NCBI GenBank assembly: GCA_030248135.1
Contig: JASANC010003895.1
Coordinates: forward strand, 1-27,412
Source: Theristus sp. LFF4_11
Taxonomy: Eukaryota; Nematoda; Chromadorea; Monhysterida; Xyalidae
Direction of reading: 5' to 3'
DNA length: 27,412 nucleotides
Shown here: piece after piece, positions 1 through 10,900 of the stretch
Numbering within the stretch: the first letter of the stretch is position 1
How the letters are laid out: each line of letters opens with the position of its first letter
Made by a program: the position numbers and the translations under genes
The notes under the pieces: model-generated
Seen by the model: the letters and a program-made list of their open reading frames with translations, nothing else
Database searches by the model: none
What the model was told of the DNA's origin: nothing

Positions 1-2012
1 ATATGCCTAGTGAAAGCAAAAACTAACAAACTATACTCGTTATACCTGTACCACGGAAGTTGCCAAGTTTCATCCAGGAACGAACACAAGCGAATATTCA
101 ACGAAAATTGCACATTCGCTTCCAGCGGGTGCAACAGAGAAAACAGCAGCTCGGATAAGATGTCGTCACCGATTATGGAGACGGGGTCGTAGAATTCCTG
201 AAAAGTAATAACATTCTTTCTGTTTTTTTTATTATTTTCACTCTGACCAATTTGTTTGTTGTTCCGTGTTTTTGACGACGTAATTCATTCTGTCATTCAG
301 TCAAGACCGTGCAGCAATTAGCAGCACTTTTCGCGTGGCATAAGTAGGAAGCTTGAAACATTAGGGTGAAAAACAGCTTGAATGGTTGCGCACAATTGTT
401 ATGCAAGCCTGCAATACCTGTCACTTATTTCACAGAATACAAAGAGCTGTATAAGGACGAGAAAACGGGGATCGGAGTTGCAAGAAACCAAACGTTTACC
501 CAAACGTGTGTTTGATTTCAACCAAACACGATACATTCCTTCTCATTCTGTTCTGCAAGTTTTGCATGGTACTGTGTACTGCGAAAAAGTGACAGGTTTG
601 AACAAACATACTTTTGACACCACAACACCATACACTTTTCTCGCACAACTGTATGAAATGTTTGGAAACGTTTGCTGCATATTGGAAGTAAAACTCGTTA
701 TAACGCACGTAAAGCACGTGACGATTCTGTCGCAGCGTTCGTAGGATTTTCCCCAGCAGAGCTTTGTTCAGAGCGCAGCGAATGAACAAACGGTAACGAC
801 CAGTCTCGGAGGTGGTCTGTGAAAAAAAGTGAGAAAAAATGTGGAAAATTATGAAAAAAATCCAAAAAATCTAATGAAAGTTGCATAGTCTTGAACATTC
901 TGAATCTGAACCGAACTACATGCAATTAGCAGCGTGGTATATGATGGTTTCATTCACCTGCGAGGCTTTTCCAGTGAGTGCCTGACAAACTTTCCACATT
1001 ATACATGTATTTCCTCTCATTTGAAGTAAAACGTCGTTTTAATTAAAATGTTTTACATTTTGTATTTAATGTTTCCGGCATTCTCGGAACTATAAGCAAA
1101 TCTGAGTCCTTTTGTAAAACCAGTACATTGCAATGGAACTCAAACAAAAATGAGAAGCATTCTGATGGAACCTTTTTACACTGATGACAATAATCCAGCG
1201 CGATGTGCAGTGGCCCTGATAATTCAGGCGTTTTCACGGCGCGAAACAGACAAGCAAGCCAGGTCCAGACTGTTACTCTTGCGTGGTGTGATCGGAAGAC
1301 GTTTTCTGAAAAAAAATACTTTCCAAAAAATTCTGAATTTTTTTTATCATCGGACTTTTTCACAAAAAAATCGAGGTGTGTTTGTTTTTTTTTGGTCAAA
1401 TTTGCAGAATAAAGTTCATTCTGTGCTTCCATTTTGTGTTCTCTTACGGTTGTGGATTTGTTCCGTTAATTGACAGATATGTTTGCCCAGATGCGATCAG
1501 TTTTTGCTTTCTGCTGTTCTTCCATCGTTAGTTCGTTTGTATCTTGCCCAATGTTAGTCTTTTATCTTGTGTGCCCGTCGTCATTGCGTATTATTGGGAA
1601 ATTTTGTGACTGCTTTTGGTCGTTACCGCTTTCGAGCGCGTAGTTGAAATAAATTGAGAATTGAGAATTTGAAAGTGACTAACCCTGTAATCCGTTCTTG
1701 AAAATATCCTCGAGATTGTGGCAGAACTGCATCAAGGCAGGGTGGTCATCTTTGATTGGCTGTGGTGACTGGCAGAATTGAAGAATGTGTACTGAAGAAG
1801 GGATTTTTTTGAAGTTTTGTTCATCCATTTTATCTTTTTTTTAAAAAAATTATTGCTGAGCGATTATTCCTAAAGTTATTCCTAACAGATAACAGAACAA
1901 CAAAAAAGGAAGTTCCTGTTACCATTAATAAGGAGATATGAAACATTAAAACAAACGCGTGTTTTTTGTTCGTACCTTTCAGTTGTTTCAGAAATGGATG
2001 CGAGACAGACAT
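1..2012 (-). CDS. RUN-domain protein gene, 5' part (runs off the left edge)
   Basis: Coding exons, in transcript order, are 2012-1976, 1791-1684, 1305-1238, 816-709 and 197-46. All borders are GT/AG, and phases close exactly (1-1, 1-1, 0-0, 0-0). The joined frame gives 157 complete residues. Seen: residues 24-42 hold PIKDDHPALMQF followed by NLEDIF and GLQ. Then come VWTWLACLFRA, the core ETGRYRLFIRCALNKALLG, and EFYDPVSIIGDDILSELLF, ending with FLDETWQLP. This order of blocks (acidic turn, W-x-W/L, GR-x-R-x-x-I/L-R-x-x-L-N, FY-x-P) is the RUN-domain pattern known from RUFY, FYCO1, PLEKHM and SNX29, which bind small GTPases on membranes. By memory the spacing looks closest to FYCO1, but the subfamily is not settled. 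The 3' part, which would decide it (FYVE, PH, PX or coiled coil), is outside the window. The start Met at 2012 is the best in-frame candidate (A at -3), but an extra upstream exon cannot be excluded. Confidence 0.85.
46..197 (-). CDS. RUN gene, exon 5 (C-terminal RUN helices)
   Basis: The acceptor is ttacttttcag|GAATTC. Only phase 0 is open, and it remains open to the window edge. It encodes EFYDPVSIIGDDILSELLF, then NVQFSLNI and SFLDETWQLPWY. A donor CAG|GTATAA at 45-44 ends the exon at 46. The alternative is that it continues leftward, because the frame has no stop before position 1. Confidence 0.78.
709..816 (-). CDS. RUN gene, exon 4 (RUN core helix)
   Basis: The acceptor is ctttttttcacag|ACC and the donor TAC|GTGCGT. 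The exon is exactly 36 codons in phase 0. TTSETGRYRLFIRCALNKAL is the family's most conserved block (G-R-x-R-x-x-I-R-x-x-L). LGKILRTLRQNRHVLY follows and joins directly to EFYDP of exon 5, matching the usual L-L-x-x-F-Y-x-P. Confidence 0.85.
1238..1305 (-). CDS. RUN gene, exon 3
   Basis: A strong pyrimidine tract with cag precedes AAAACGTC. The donor is GCC|GTGAAA. The 68-nt exon takes phase 1 in and gives phase 0 out. It encodes NVFRSHHARVTVWTWLACLFRA (positions only beyond this), with the tryptophan-rich helix that precedes the RUN core. The frame runs on past this donor for many codons. The donor choice therefore rests on the phase match and on continuity of the RUN pattern with exon 4. 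Confidence 0.72.
1684..1791 (-). CDS. RUN gene, exon 2 (N-terminal part of the RUN domain)
   Basis: The acceptor is cccttcttcag|TACAC and the donor G|GTTAGT. Translation gives HILQFCQSPQPIKDDHPALM, then QFCHNLEDIF and KNGLQ. The pattern P-I-x-D-D ... F-C-x-x-L-E-x-I/L-F ... G-L is the opening block of RUN domains. A second acceptor 23 nt further in (tctgccag) would break the phase with exon 1, so the outer one is preferred. Confidence 0.8.
1976..2012 (-). CDS. RUN gene, first coding exon
   Basis: ATG at 2012-2010 begins MSVSHPFLKQLK, followed by donor G|GTACGA in phase 1. The Kozak context is aaaATGT. FLKQLK plus the following exon's HILQF makes the amphipathic first helix expected at the start of a RUN domain. 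The frame stays open for a few codons upstream of the ATG, and a weak acceptor (ttatttag) lies about 25 bp upstream, so this exon could instead be internal. Confidence 0.6.
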
Positions 2013-3282
2013 TTTTACACCGTTTTTAGTGAATTTGACTAAATAATGTTATATGCATATCAAAAAATGGCTGAAAATTAAACCATTTTAAACAAACTAA
2101 AAATCCGCATCTGCGGTGCACACCTTTTAAATAAAAAAACACGCAAAATATGTTAGTCCGACACAATGTTATTCCAACAAAAAAACACACCACATGAAAA
2201 AAATGGTTACACACTATTAACCAAAAAAATAATAAATACAACATGAAATACCGGTAATTCAAACACAGAACAAGCACATTTTAGCTGTTTTAGGTTTTAT
2301 TGTGCTTTTCAAGCTCCAGCTTGGTGTAGGTTTAGAATCAACCTGCGCAACAAATACATTTAGATTATACCTGGGCAACAGAACAGCAGTCAATAACATA
2401 AAGACTGTATTTTCATATAGCACAAATGAACAACAAATATGTGCAGTTGCAGACAATGTTGAAAACGCTTCGAAAATTGAAAAAGCCCGGAGCCCAAAAT
2501 GTTTTTAGAAACCTCTGTGGGGTCACGGTTTTGCAGTGGGGTATCCACAGTATTCGGTCTCGCCACGATCTTGCTGTAGCGATGTCTGAACGCCAAGAAA
2601 CACGCCACCACAATCGTTTCGATTTTCTCGGATACTTTATTAGTTCGGATTTTTGTTTTGTTCAGTTTGGTTGTAACGTACCAGGACCAATACGGTATAT
2701 ACCGTACTCCGTTCCGTAGCAGCGAACGCAGTGCCTTGCGCCCCTCAACCACACCACACAATAAACTGGTGTTTTGTTTCCCACCCAGTGCAAGAATGCG
2801 CATGGGTCTTGTGATGTATTGGGTGTTTTTTTTTTACAATTTGACACTTGGAAGGTTTGAACAATTGTACCGCAAGTCTTGCATGTAAGATCTTATAACA
2901 CCAAGAAAATTTTGAAAAAAATTAGTTTTATGGACGTCCCTGAAAGTGAGGTCTTATGAAACTGAGATTACGAACAGATTACAGTTCGTTTTTTTTGTAA
3001 AAAAATGTATTTTCTGTTCAGACCTTGACAGAAAGCGACATCTTGAGCGTCAACATTACTGTTTCAGTTGTCGATCCACCATTACATTATCCACAGCCAC
3101 TGTGCCCCCGTCCCTTTTTGAATGTCGCATTTGAGAAATTGTTATTGCACAGTAGTTTATGAGGTGAAAAAGCTAATCAACCATTCAGGTATATTCAGTT
3201 TTATTTACGACGTTTCTGCAACATTACAATACGAAAGCCAAAGAAAGATATTGAATGTCGGTTAGAACTTATCAGACGGACA

Positions 3283-3766
3283 TGACGTCATCAGATTCTT
3301 TCTGCATTCAATAGGAAAACTCATGACAGCACTTTTATTGACGACATTTGTCTTTAAAGTTCTAACAGAGTAACAAACACAGTTTTATCATACCGAGATG
3401 TGTCAAACACACAAAAAAAACTTCCACCCAAGATCACAATAAAAATGACAACTGAAAACGAGAAAAACAAGTAGTTTCGCAGATGTAGAAAGATTACATT
3501 CATAAAAGAAAAAACTTTTTATCAATAAAATTGCTCAGTCAAACACGCAATTTGTATTTGAAGTATTGTGGATTTATTCAAACGTGTCCGGACTAACGTG
3601 ACGTCATTTTATTTAAAAACGCCCGTTTGTCAAAGTACAGGCACTAAAATTTCAGTTTGGTGTGACTGATTCGACATTCACCATTTGTTTACGGGAAGAA
3701 ATCGGCTAAACGGTAAGTCTGGTTTGCTGTGAACGACAAGCGCATGTTTTGTGGCACATGACGTCA
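3283..3766. promoter_or_regulatory. Cluster of three perfect CRE octamers
   Basis: TGACGTCA occurs at 3283-3290, 3599-3606 and 3759-3766. It is the palindromic binding site of CREB/ATF bZIP factors. The sites lie 1.3-1.75 kb upstream of the RUN-gene ATG and 1.0-1.5 kb beyond the ACBD3 stop. Two have the same right flank (cattt/catttt). Function is inferred from sequence alone. Confidence 0.4.
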
Positions 3767-4506
3767 TTTCAGTGGGACACGTTTAAAAAAATAGGCCATA
3801 GCTGGCTATCATGAGCTGGAATCAGTACTAGACTGTTTGCGTGTTTCACCGTGTAAATGGCAAAGAATTGTTTTTAAAGGGGCAAAACAACAGTGATGTT
3901 TTGTTGTTGTTGAAAGAACCACAGCCAGTCCCCAAAAGATTTTCTCATACAAAAAACAAACATTCACCATTCTGAGATAATAGATAATAACAAGGACAAT
4001 CAATGCAAAAGTAAGAAAAAAACAACGCAAAGAATCACAAATAACATTGAAAAAATCGCAGTTCGGACATAAAAAATAAGAAAAAAGTCAGCTCAAAAAA
4101 TAAATAAAACTGAAAACTTCAGCTTTGTGAGAAAAAATTACGCCATTCGGCAAGACACTTCTGAATAAAACCATTTGTTGAATTGAATCACACCAAGAAA
4201 GCTAAAAATTCCCCAAAAATTTTCGAATTAAGCACACTGATTGGTTGAGAGATTTCCAAGGAGCCAATCAGCTTGTTGGTGAACTGAACAACTGGTGAAT
4301 AAATAGAAAACTATAAATGTCCACTCATCCAACGCTATTATTCATTTCACATTTTTATGATCAATCTCAAAACCTGGAAATTTTATCTGATAAAAATTAC
4401 AATAGCGATGTCACCTTTGTAGGACAACGTTGATAAGCAGCCCTTAGCAACCTCAAAACGAGATAATGAATAACAATGTGCTATATGAGCAGAAAAAGCG
4501 ATCTTC

Positions 4507-4512
4507 TTTAAT
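4507..4512 (-). terminator. Possible poly(A) signal of ACBD3 (ATTAAA)
   Basis: The minus strand reads ATTAAA 276 nt past the stop codon. It is the nearest recognised variant hexamer I noticed. The first canonical AATAAA I found further along is at 3613-3608. In AT-rich DNA such hexamers are common, so this is only a candidate. Confidence 0.2.
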
Positions 4513-4787
4513 TTAAACTTCATGACAGCTGTGGAAAGTGAACAAAAGTTCATGGCTGATGCAGAATGGAGACTCTGATTGGCCGCACCAAAATCACACC
4601 AGACCAACGAAGTAACGCAGCCATTCAGTTCATTGCACAAAAAGAACTGCTTACAAAACAATAAAACTGAACAAAAAAAACACGATTTCAGCTGTACTAA
4701 ATTATTAAGAGAAAATTCTGAAACGTTGTTCCTTTTTACAAACAAACAGGCAATCAATCAACCCATCACGATCGTGTTTCACACTCA

Positions 4788-4904
4788 TCATTTACTATAG
4801 TAGACACGATAGTATAACGTTTTAGAGCGCCACAGTGAGTATGAGTTGTCGAATTTCAATAGATAGACGCCACGCCCAGGGTACATGTGGTTACCGGCAT
4901 ATAC
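4788..4904 (-). CDS. ACBD3: ACBD3 terminal exon with stop codon
   Basis: The acceptor is ctctgcag|GTA. It encodes [20 protein letters not shown] and [18 protein letters not shown], then TGA at 4790-4788. This is the final beta-strand pair of the GOLD domain, ending one residue type away from the vertebrate YYTR terminus. It lacked a usable ATG and is short, but the match is unmistakable. Confidence 0.96.
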   Translation of the reverse strand, partial: VYAGNHMYPGRGVYLLKFDNSYSLWRSKTLYYRVYYSK

Positions 4905-7900
4905 CTGCAGAGAAAAAAGACAGTTTACGTGGGCAAATTATAATCACTGTGATAGAACAACTCAAAGTAAAAGTAGAACGTAAAGACTGCAATATCGTGT
5001 GTGTTTGGTATGTTTTGTCTTCTGGGGCCAGTGTTGCCGCGGTTCACGTTTTTTTTTGTGTCGCGGGCGGTTTCGGTTCAAAAGGGCAAGAAATCTGTAC
5101 GGTTCACTCGAATCGGTGACCGTCATTATCGGTAACCGCGGAAACACTGTGCTAGAACCGAGTACGCGGTCTGTTGGCAACGCCACCCCCCAAGCTGGGT
5201 TGCCGCAAGACCGAGCGGCCGCTCCCGAGATGAGCCGAGAGAGGCAAAAAAACCACGAACCCAGACCCAGCACAAGACACCTCTCGTGGCAGTCACCACC
5301 AACAGCACTCACCTCCTCGTGGCAGTCTCTCCTATAAACGGGAATAATCTCGTCCATCTGAGGTCGATTCGCGTTCCGCTCCGCCCTCGCTCCGGCGCTC
5401 TCGACGTCGCCGCCCCCCGTCGCGCCGGCGCCGGATTTGCCGTCGGCGCCGTCTGAAACTTTTGGCTTATTTACGCTAGTTTACATTTTATGTGAGTCTA
5501 AATAATAACGTTGAGCTTACATCACAAGATTAGTAACCGCATGTGCTGTGCATTCGGTGTAAGCAGCAAAAGTGAAACATTACCGAGCGATTTTCACTTT
5601 TTTCAGAGAAATAAATATCGGCAACTTTGATTTCAAAAAATCAATCATTCTCAGACTTATTGCGTTGTGATTCAAAATCTGAAACTGTCCTGCCGATTGG
5701 CTGCGTCCAGCTACAGTAGAACTACGCTTTCCCACGCTCACAAGCTCTCCCACACTCATTTTCCCACGCCCTCACACCTTCACACGGATACTCCTCCTCC
5801 TCATCGGAGCTCTCCGAGATGTGCACGCTGACCGTGTTCGAGTCAGCGACGGTCCACACAGACATAAAGTCACAAACCACATAATGCCTCTCTCCAGAGT
5901 TCATTACACTGATTTCCCACGGTGAAAAAAAAACAATTTTCACACGCTCACTTTCCCACAGTGAACGTTCCTAAAAGCGCATTCTCGGACGCACTCACCT
6001 TCATACGGATACTCCTCCTCCTCGTCGGAGCTCTCCGAGATGTGCACGCTGACCGTGTTCGAGTCAGCGACGGTCCACTCGAAATACACGCCGAATCCGA
6101 TGTCGTAGTGGTCGGTCGCGAACTCCCAGAACAGACACGAGCCGTCCTCGTGCGTCGGCACGCGCACCTGCAAGGTGTGGCCGGAAGGCTAGGACATTTC
6201 GAAAACGTGAAATTTGGCGCGAAAGTTCACATTTCGAATTTGAACTGTTACAATTGGCGCGAAAGTTGACATTTCGAATTAGAACTGTGAAATTTGGCGC
6301 GGAAAAGGCAAGAGCCACAGAAAACAGTTTCAACCAAAACCCAAAAAAAAACACATAACAGCCCCCCCCCGTTCACTCCGGAAAGCCTTACCGTGACCGT
6401 TTCACCGTGGCCCACTTTTATGACCCCCTCGGCGCCCTCTTTACGAATGGCCGCCTTGAAGTCACCAATGTCCTTTCGTGTCCACATTGACGCCGGTGGA
6501 ATGGCAGGGTTGGCTGAAAGGAAGTTGAAAATCTTGCTTTCGGAAGGTCACAAAAGATAAAGTGCTAGTCTGTAAACGGTATTTTATGTGTGACACGGTA
6601 ATGTTACACAGCAGCGAATGTGTGTGTGCCTGTGTGTTGGTTTGTAGTGCGCAACATTACTGTGCTATAACATAGTGCACGGTCTTTAGACGACCACTTT
6701 CTCGTACGATACGTTCATACGATTTTTTCTAGTCTGTTTTTAACTTGACCGATGTTAATGTGCCTGGAAATTAGGTCATGCTGATTGGTTTTGCATTTAA
6801 AGAACGAATCAATTGATCCTATAAACTGTAGGAAACAATTGTTGTTTCCTGTGACAACCGAAATTCTCTTGCTACGAGAAAGCTGTGTGCGCCTTTTCTT
6901 GGAGTGATCCACTCCACATTATCCAAGGCAAATTCAACTAACACTCGGGGAAGGAAACACGTCACCAAAGAAACAGCTAATGTTTCAGCTCGAATTTATA
7001 AAGAACGAAAAACAAGCAACCACCGCTTAACTGCTTACGACCGCTTAACTGCTTACGACAAGTCTAGCACAAATGCAATAAAATTATAAAAAAAACACAC
7101 TAAAACGGCGTGCGTTCATTTGCGTCCCGTTATTTCCGGCCCACGCATTTCCGGCCCAACATTTCCGGCCCACTCATTTCCGGCCCACCCATTACCGGCC
7201 CCGTTCATCTGCGTCCCACGCATTTCCGGCCCACTCATTTCCGGCCCACCCATTACCGGCCCAGCCCAATAATTTGCTTCCAGTGACTTCAACCGCCACC
7301 CATTGCTATATTTCATTCTGAAACTCACATTGATTAGGCGGTTACACTTTGAACTTAGGGTTCGATTTTTTAATTCTTTTTTTCATTCGGATTTTTTCGT
7401 GATGCATCACGAAAAAATGCAAAAACTAAATTGATCATTTTCACCTTATCAAAAAGGCTTGGCTTAGGATCAGGATTAGGTTTAGGATTAGGAATGATTA
7501 GGATTAGGAAACACGACCTGGTTGTGGATCCACATGTCCAAATTTGGTTAGAGGGGCAATTTTCATGAGTTTTTGCTAATTTTAAGAATTAAAATGATTG
7601 AATTTGGCTCTGTGTCCAGTGCTCGAACTCGAACTCAGCGCGTCAATTCGGTTTGAAAAAGCTCCTATTTTTGTCGACCTATCAGACATGTTGTTGTTAT
7701 TGAAATTGAATGTGCAAAATCAATCAGAACAAAGCAATAAATAAAAACACATCAACTGATTCATCGACGAAATTCAAACTGAAGCATTTGTTCCAATGTC
7801 ATGAACAAATAGAAGCGATACGAAAACGAAAACTGAAATAAAAAATTTAAGTATTTTTGTTAAAAGCATGTCGGTGAGTAGGGAGTACAATTTAGAGTGC

Positions 7901-10900
7901 GGTTTCAGTTTATTTTCGTTGTCCGTGGCGAAATACATCGCAGAAAGATGATTATTGGGCTGGGCCGGTAATGGGCGGGCCGGAAATGAGTGGGCCGGAA
8001 ATGTCGGGCCGGTAATGGGTGGGACGGTAATACGTGGGCCGGTAATGGGTGGGCCGGAAATGTCGGGACGCTAATGCGTGGGCCGGAGTTGACCCCGCAC
8101 CCACTAAAACCACCAAAAAACAAAGTTTTCACAAAACCAACTTTCTTGTGCCGAATGCCAAGTGGAACCATAATTCATATCTGGGCTCGCCGGAACAGGC
8201 ATATAATCGGCCATTTTTTCATTCCAATGTTACCTTATTATCACAGTTTCTTAGAAATGTACATTTTAACCAAAAAAAAATTCTCCTCTTGTTGCTGTAG
8301 TGTGGACATTTTGATTTTGACTACATTCTGATGCGTATAACTGTGTGCTACTGAAGAAAACAAAAAACAATTGAAATGAGCACAGTAAAAAACAAAAACT
8401 AACTACAGTAAAAAACAAAAACAAAAACAAGGTTTACTCCATAAGGTTTTGCTCAATCTTATATTGGTAGAAAATCTAGTTCAGCTGACTCCCTAGCGCA
8501 ACCAATCAGCGTACAACATAAATAACCAAAATTTAAATAAAAAACAACCATTCAGATATCCTTTCAGAAAGTTACAAGACCGAATCTAAATCCAGAAGAA
8601 ATGAATCCAGATGAAATGATTGAAGAGAATAGAATACCGAAAATGAAATCAAACGTGACACCAGGTACCAGCCGTAGATTGAACAATGAATGGAAAGCAT
8701 GAAATCAAAAGAAGAAACTGAATTTGTATTCATTAGGGTGGCGAAGAATACAAAAAAATAACGTTTATCTGAATTTAAACTTTTATTCTTGGGTTTCTGG
8801 GATGTGCAGCTAATAACAATGTTGGGTTATAACGTCAATAAAAAATACTTAAAAAGATAATAGTGGCGGTAAAAACACGAAAAAAGAATGTCAATTTATG
8901 GCAGCTTGAAAATACTCGTTCATCCAATGGGCTTTTTCTACGACTGGCGAGAACGAAACTTACAATGACACATGGTGCCTACACGGCCGTGCACTGTGGA
9001 AAGCGCTAAAAAGTTAAAAAAACACAGTATATTTGTAAAATCATATGAACTTAGCCGATTAGTTGAAGATCACATGATGCATGCATTCTGTGCAGTGACG
9101 GCGGAAACCAGTATTCAATAAAGCATACATCACGTGGCCACCAACCAATCAGCAAATGTTTTTAAGTTGTTAGAATTTAGCATTTAGCAACGAGCGACTG
9201 ATAAATGCGCAGAAAATGAGCTCAAGAAAAGGCATATTGCAGCGCTAGCTATACAAGTTCAGCTGTAAATTCATGACTGTACAGTCCGTGCCTCATTGTT
9301 GCGAAATTTTTCAAAACATCAACACAACAACAAATTACAGAAGTACTGGGCACCTTATGAAGTTTACATTACATTACAAACATTACAAAAACAAAAAATC
9401 CATAGCAGATTTCCGTGTGTCCAGTTTTGCTAAAAGTTGCAAAAAAATCTGAAATAAAGAAAAAAAGCAACCGGAAAATCAGGCAGCATTACGGAAAAAA
9501 CAGACCCAATCAAAACGAAAAATGTACATTAGCTTCTTCCCGCTTCTATGTTTTTTTGCACCCGAATCCCACAGGAAAATAATAATAACAGAGACGGGTA
9601 CAGGGTGAGCGTGAAAATGTGACTTCTTTAGCCTACTTTGCTATTTGCCTGCCGAAAAAAAATAGCCGTTCGTATAAGTTTGATTGCTGTTGCTTTTGAA
9701 CAGGACATACTGTTTAGTCGAAAAATAGCATGTTAAAATAATCAATTCACCAAAAAAAGTATGAAAACATCAGAGGCAGGGGTTAGTTCTTTTGATACTG
9801 ATCAACTTAATACTCAACGAGAAACATCATGGAAAGACATAGCCTTTGATGAAAATCATGTCCATCCCTGGAAAGCAGCTTTGGAAGATAGGAATGGGGT
9901 TTTGGCGTTCATTAATTTAAAATTATGTTTTGTACAACCGGAATATCAGACAACAACAACCAACAACTATTTCTCTTCACCACTGACCGCTGCGTTAGTC
10001 AAAACGAAAGAAAACTGTACGCCCAGCGAAAACTAAAAACACCCAGCCACACCACCCTGTAATCTGTCAGACGAAAAAAGCGCCGTCTAGCTTATCAAAA
10101 CGCCATGAAAGAAATTGGACGCAGCAAGGGGAGAAAAAACGGACAACATGAATTGAGATGGCGCTGCATTTAGATTGATACTCAGTATTTTCATTCAAAG
10201 AAATTCTGCAGAAACGAGACAATACACAGAAATCGTGTTGACGCTTTTTTACCATGATCATGAATGGGTCTAGATACCACTAACAACCTCATATAATGTG
10301 ACAAGAAATAGAAGAGAATTAGAATAGTAAAAAAATATCTGCAGATAAAACTGGAAACGGTGCTGGAAAAAGTGCGAAAAAAGCTTGAAAAGCTTTTGTG
10401 TTCAGCGCATAATTTGAAGGCAGAATTCAATACCACACAAAACCGAACTAAAAATTAGATTAGTTTTCTGTTGTCCAGCGTATTTTTAGCGTCTCAAAAC
10501 TGTCGCGTTGCGCAAGAACAGAAGAAAAAAAAACAATTTCCAGATCGGAACTGCAGTAAAAGTTGGCCTTATTTCACGAGTGTTTTTAGGTTTTTGGATT
10601 TTTTGCGAGCTTGGTAGAAAGCTGCGATAATGAGAAAACGGCTCGTCAATTTTCCACTGCGGAACGTATTGGATTAGAGGTTTTTTGGCAGCTCTTTCGC
10701 GTTCGGTTCCTAGACCACCAAGAATTGATAATAACTTGAACGAACCAGAAACTAACTGCACATTTTCAAATTACAAAAAAATGCAAATGTCGTTAGAGTG
10801 TTCTTCAACATAAAGTTGCTTTTCGTTGAAAGGAAAAATTCGGTTCGTGTGACGGATGGGAAGTGAGCAAAAATCGACCAGCGCTGGAATTTTGCCTCAA

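Larger units (their letters stand above)
2013..4787. other. Intergenic region between the ACBD3 stop and the RUN gene start
   Basis: It holds the 3' untranslated part of ACBD3 and the presumed promoter and 5' leader of the RUN gene. Seen here: three CRE octamers, a perfect 16-bp palindrome at 2691-2706 (TACGGTATATACCGTA), and CCAATCAG-type motifs at 4237, 4264 and 4575. No other coding exon could be supported. Confidence 0.6.
7107..8101. mobile_element. Non-autonomous fold-back DNA element with 9-bp target duplication
   Basis: It is flanked by identical 9-bp repeats CACTAAAAC (7098-7106 and 8102-8110). Arms of about 167 bp (7107-7273) and 151 bp (7951-8101) are inverted copies. Their innermost 25 bp are identical (7249-7273 against 7951-7975). 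Each arm is a chain of about 15-bp units of the type GGGCCGGAAATGNGT or GGGCCGGTAATGGGT. The interior (7274-7950) has no coding potential I can support. A 9-bp duplication with long arms fits Mutator-like (MULE) elements. Fold-back elements also have repeat-built arms. The outermost 20 bp of the two arms agree only moderately. Confidence 0.8.

Noticed and set aside
382..744. 120-codon plus-strand open frame
   Set aside because: It overlaps a confirmed minus-strand RUN exon at its right end, has no family pattern and no splice or start context. It is a shadow plus chance.
1043..1432. 129-codon minus-strand open frame as a gene of its own
   Set aside because: Only 1238-1305 behaves as an exon. 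The rest is intron read through, including a long pyrimidine tract.
2390..2803. 137-codon minus-strand open frame, possible upstream RUN exon near 2500-2605
   Set aside because: An acceptor-like cag precedes ACATCGC, but the translation matches nothing known to me and no donor gives a convincing join.
7461..7510. Telomere fragment
   Set aside because: The TTAGG units are irregular and internal to a transposable element. There is no strict hexamer or pentamer tandem.
7107..8101. CRISPR-like array because of regularly spaced repeats
   Set aside because: Units abut without unique spacers, are arranged as inverted arms and lie in an animal intron.
9761..10036. 91-codon plus-strand open frame
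   Set aside because: The composition is that of AT-rich intron sequence, and it shows no family motif and no splice borders.
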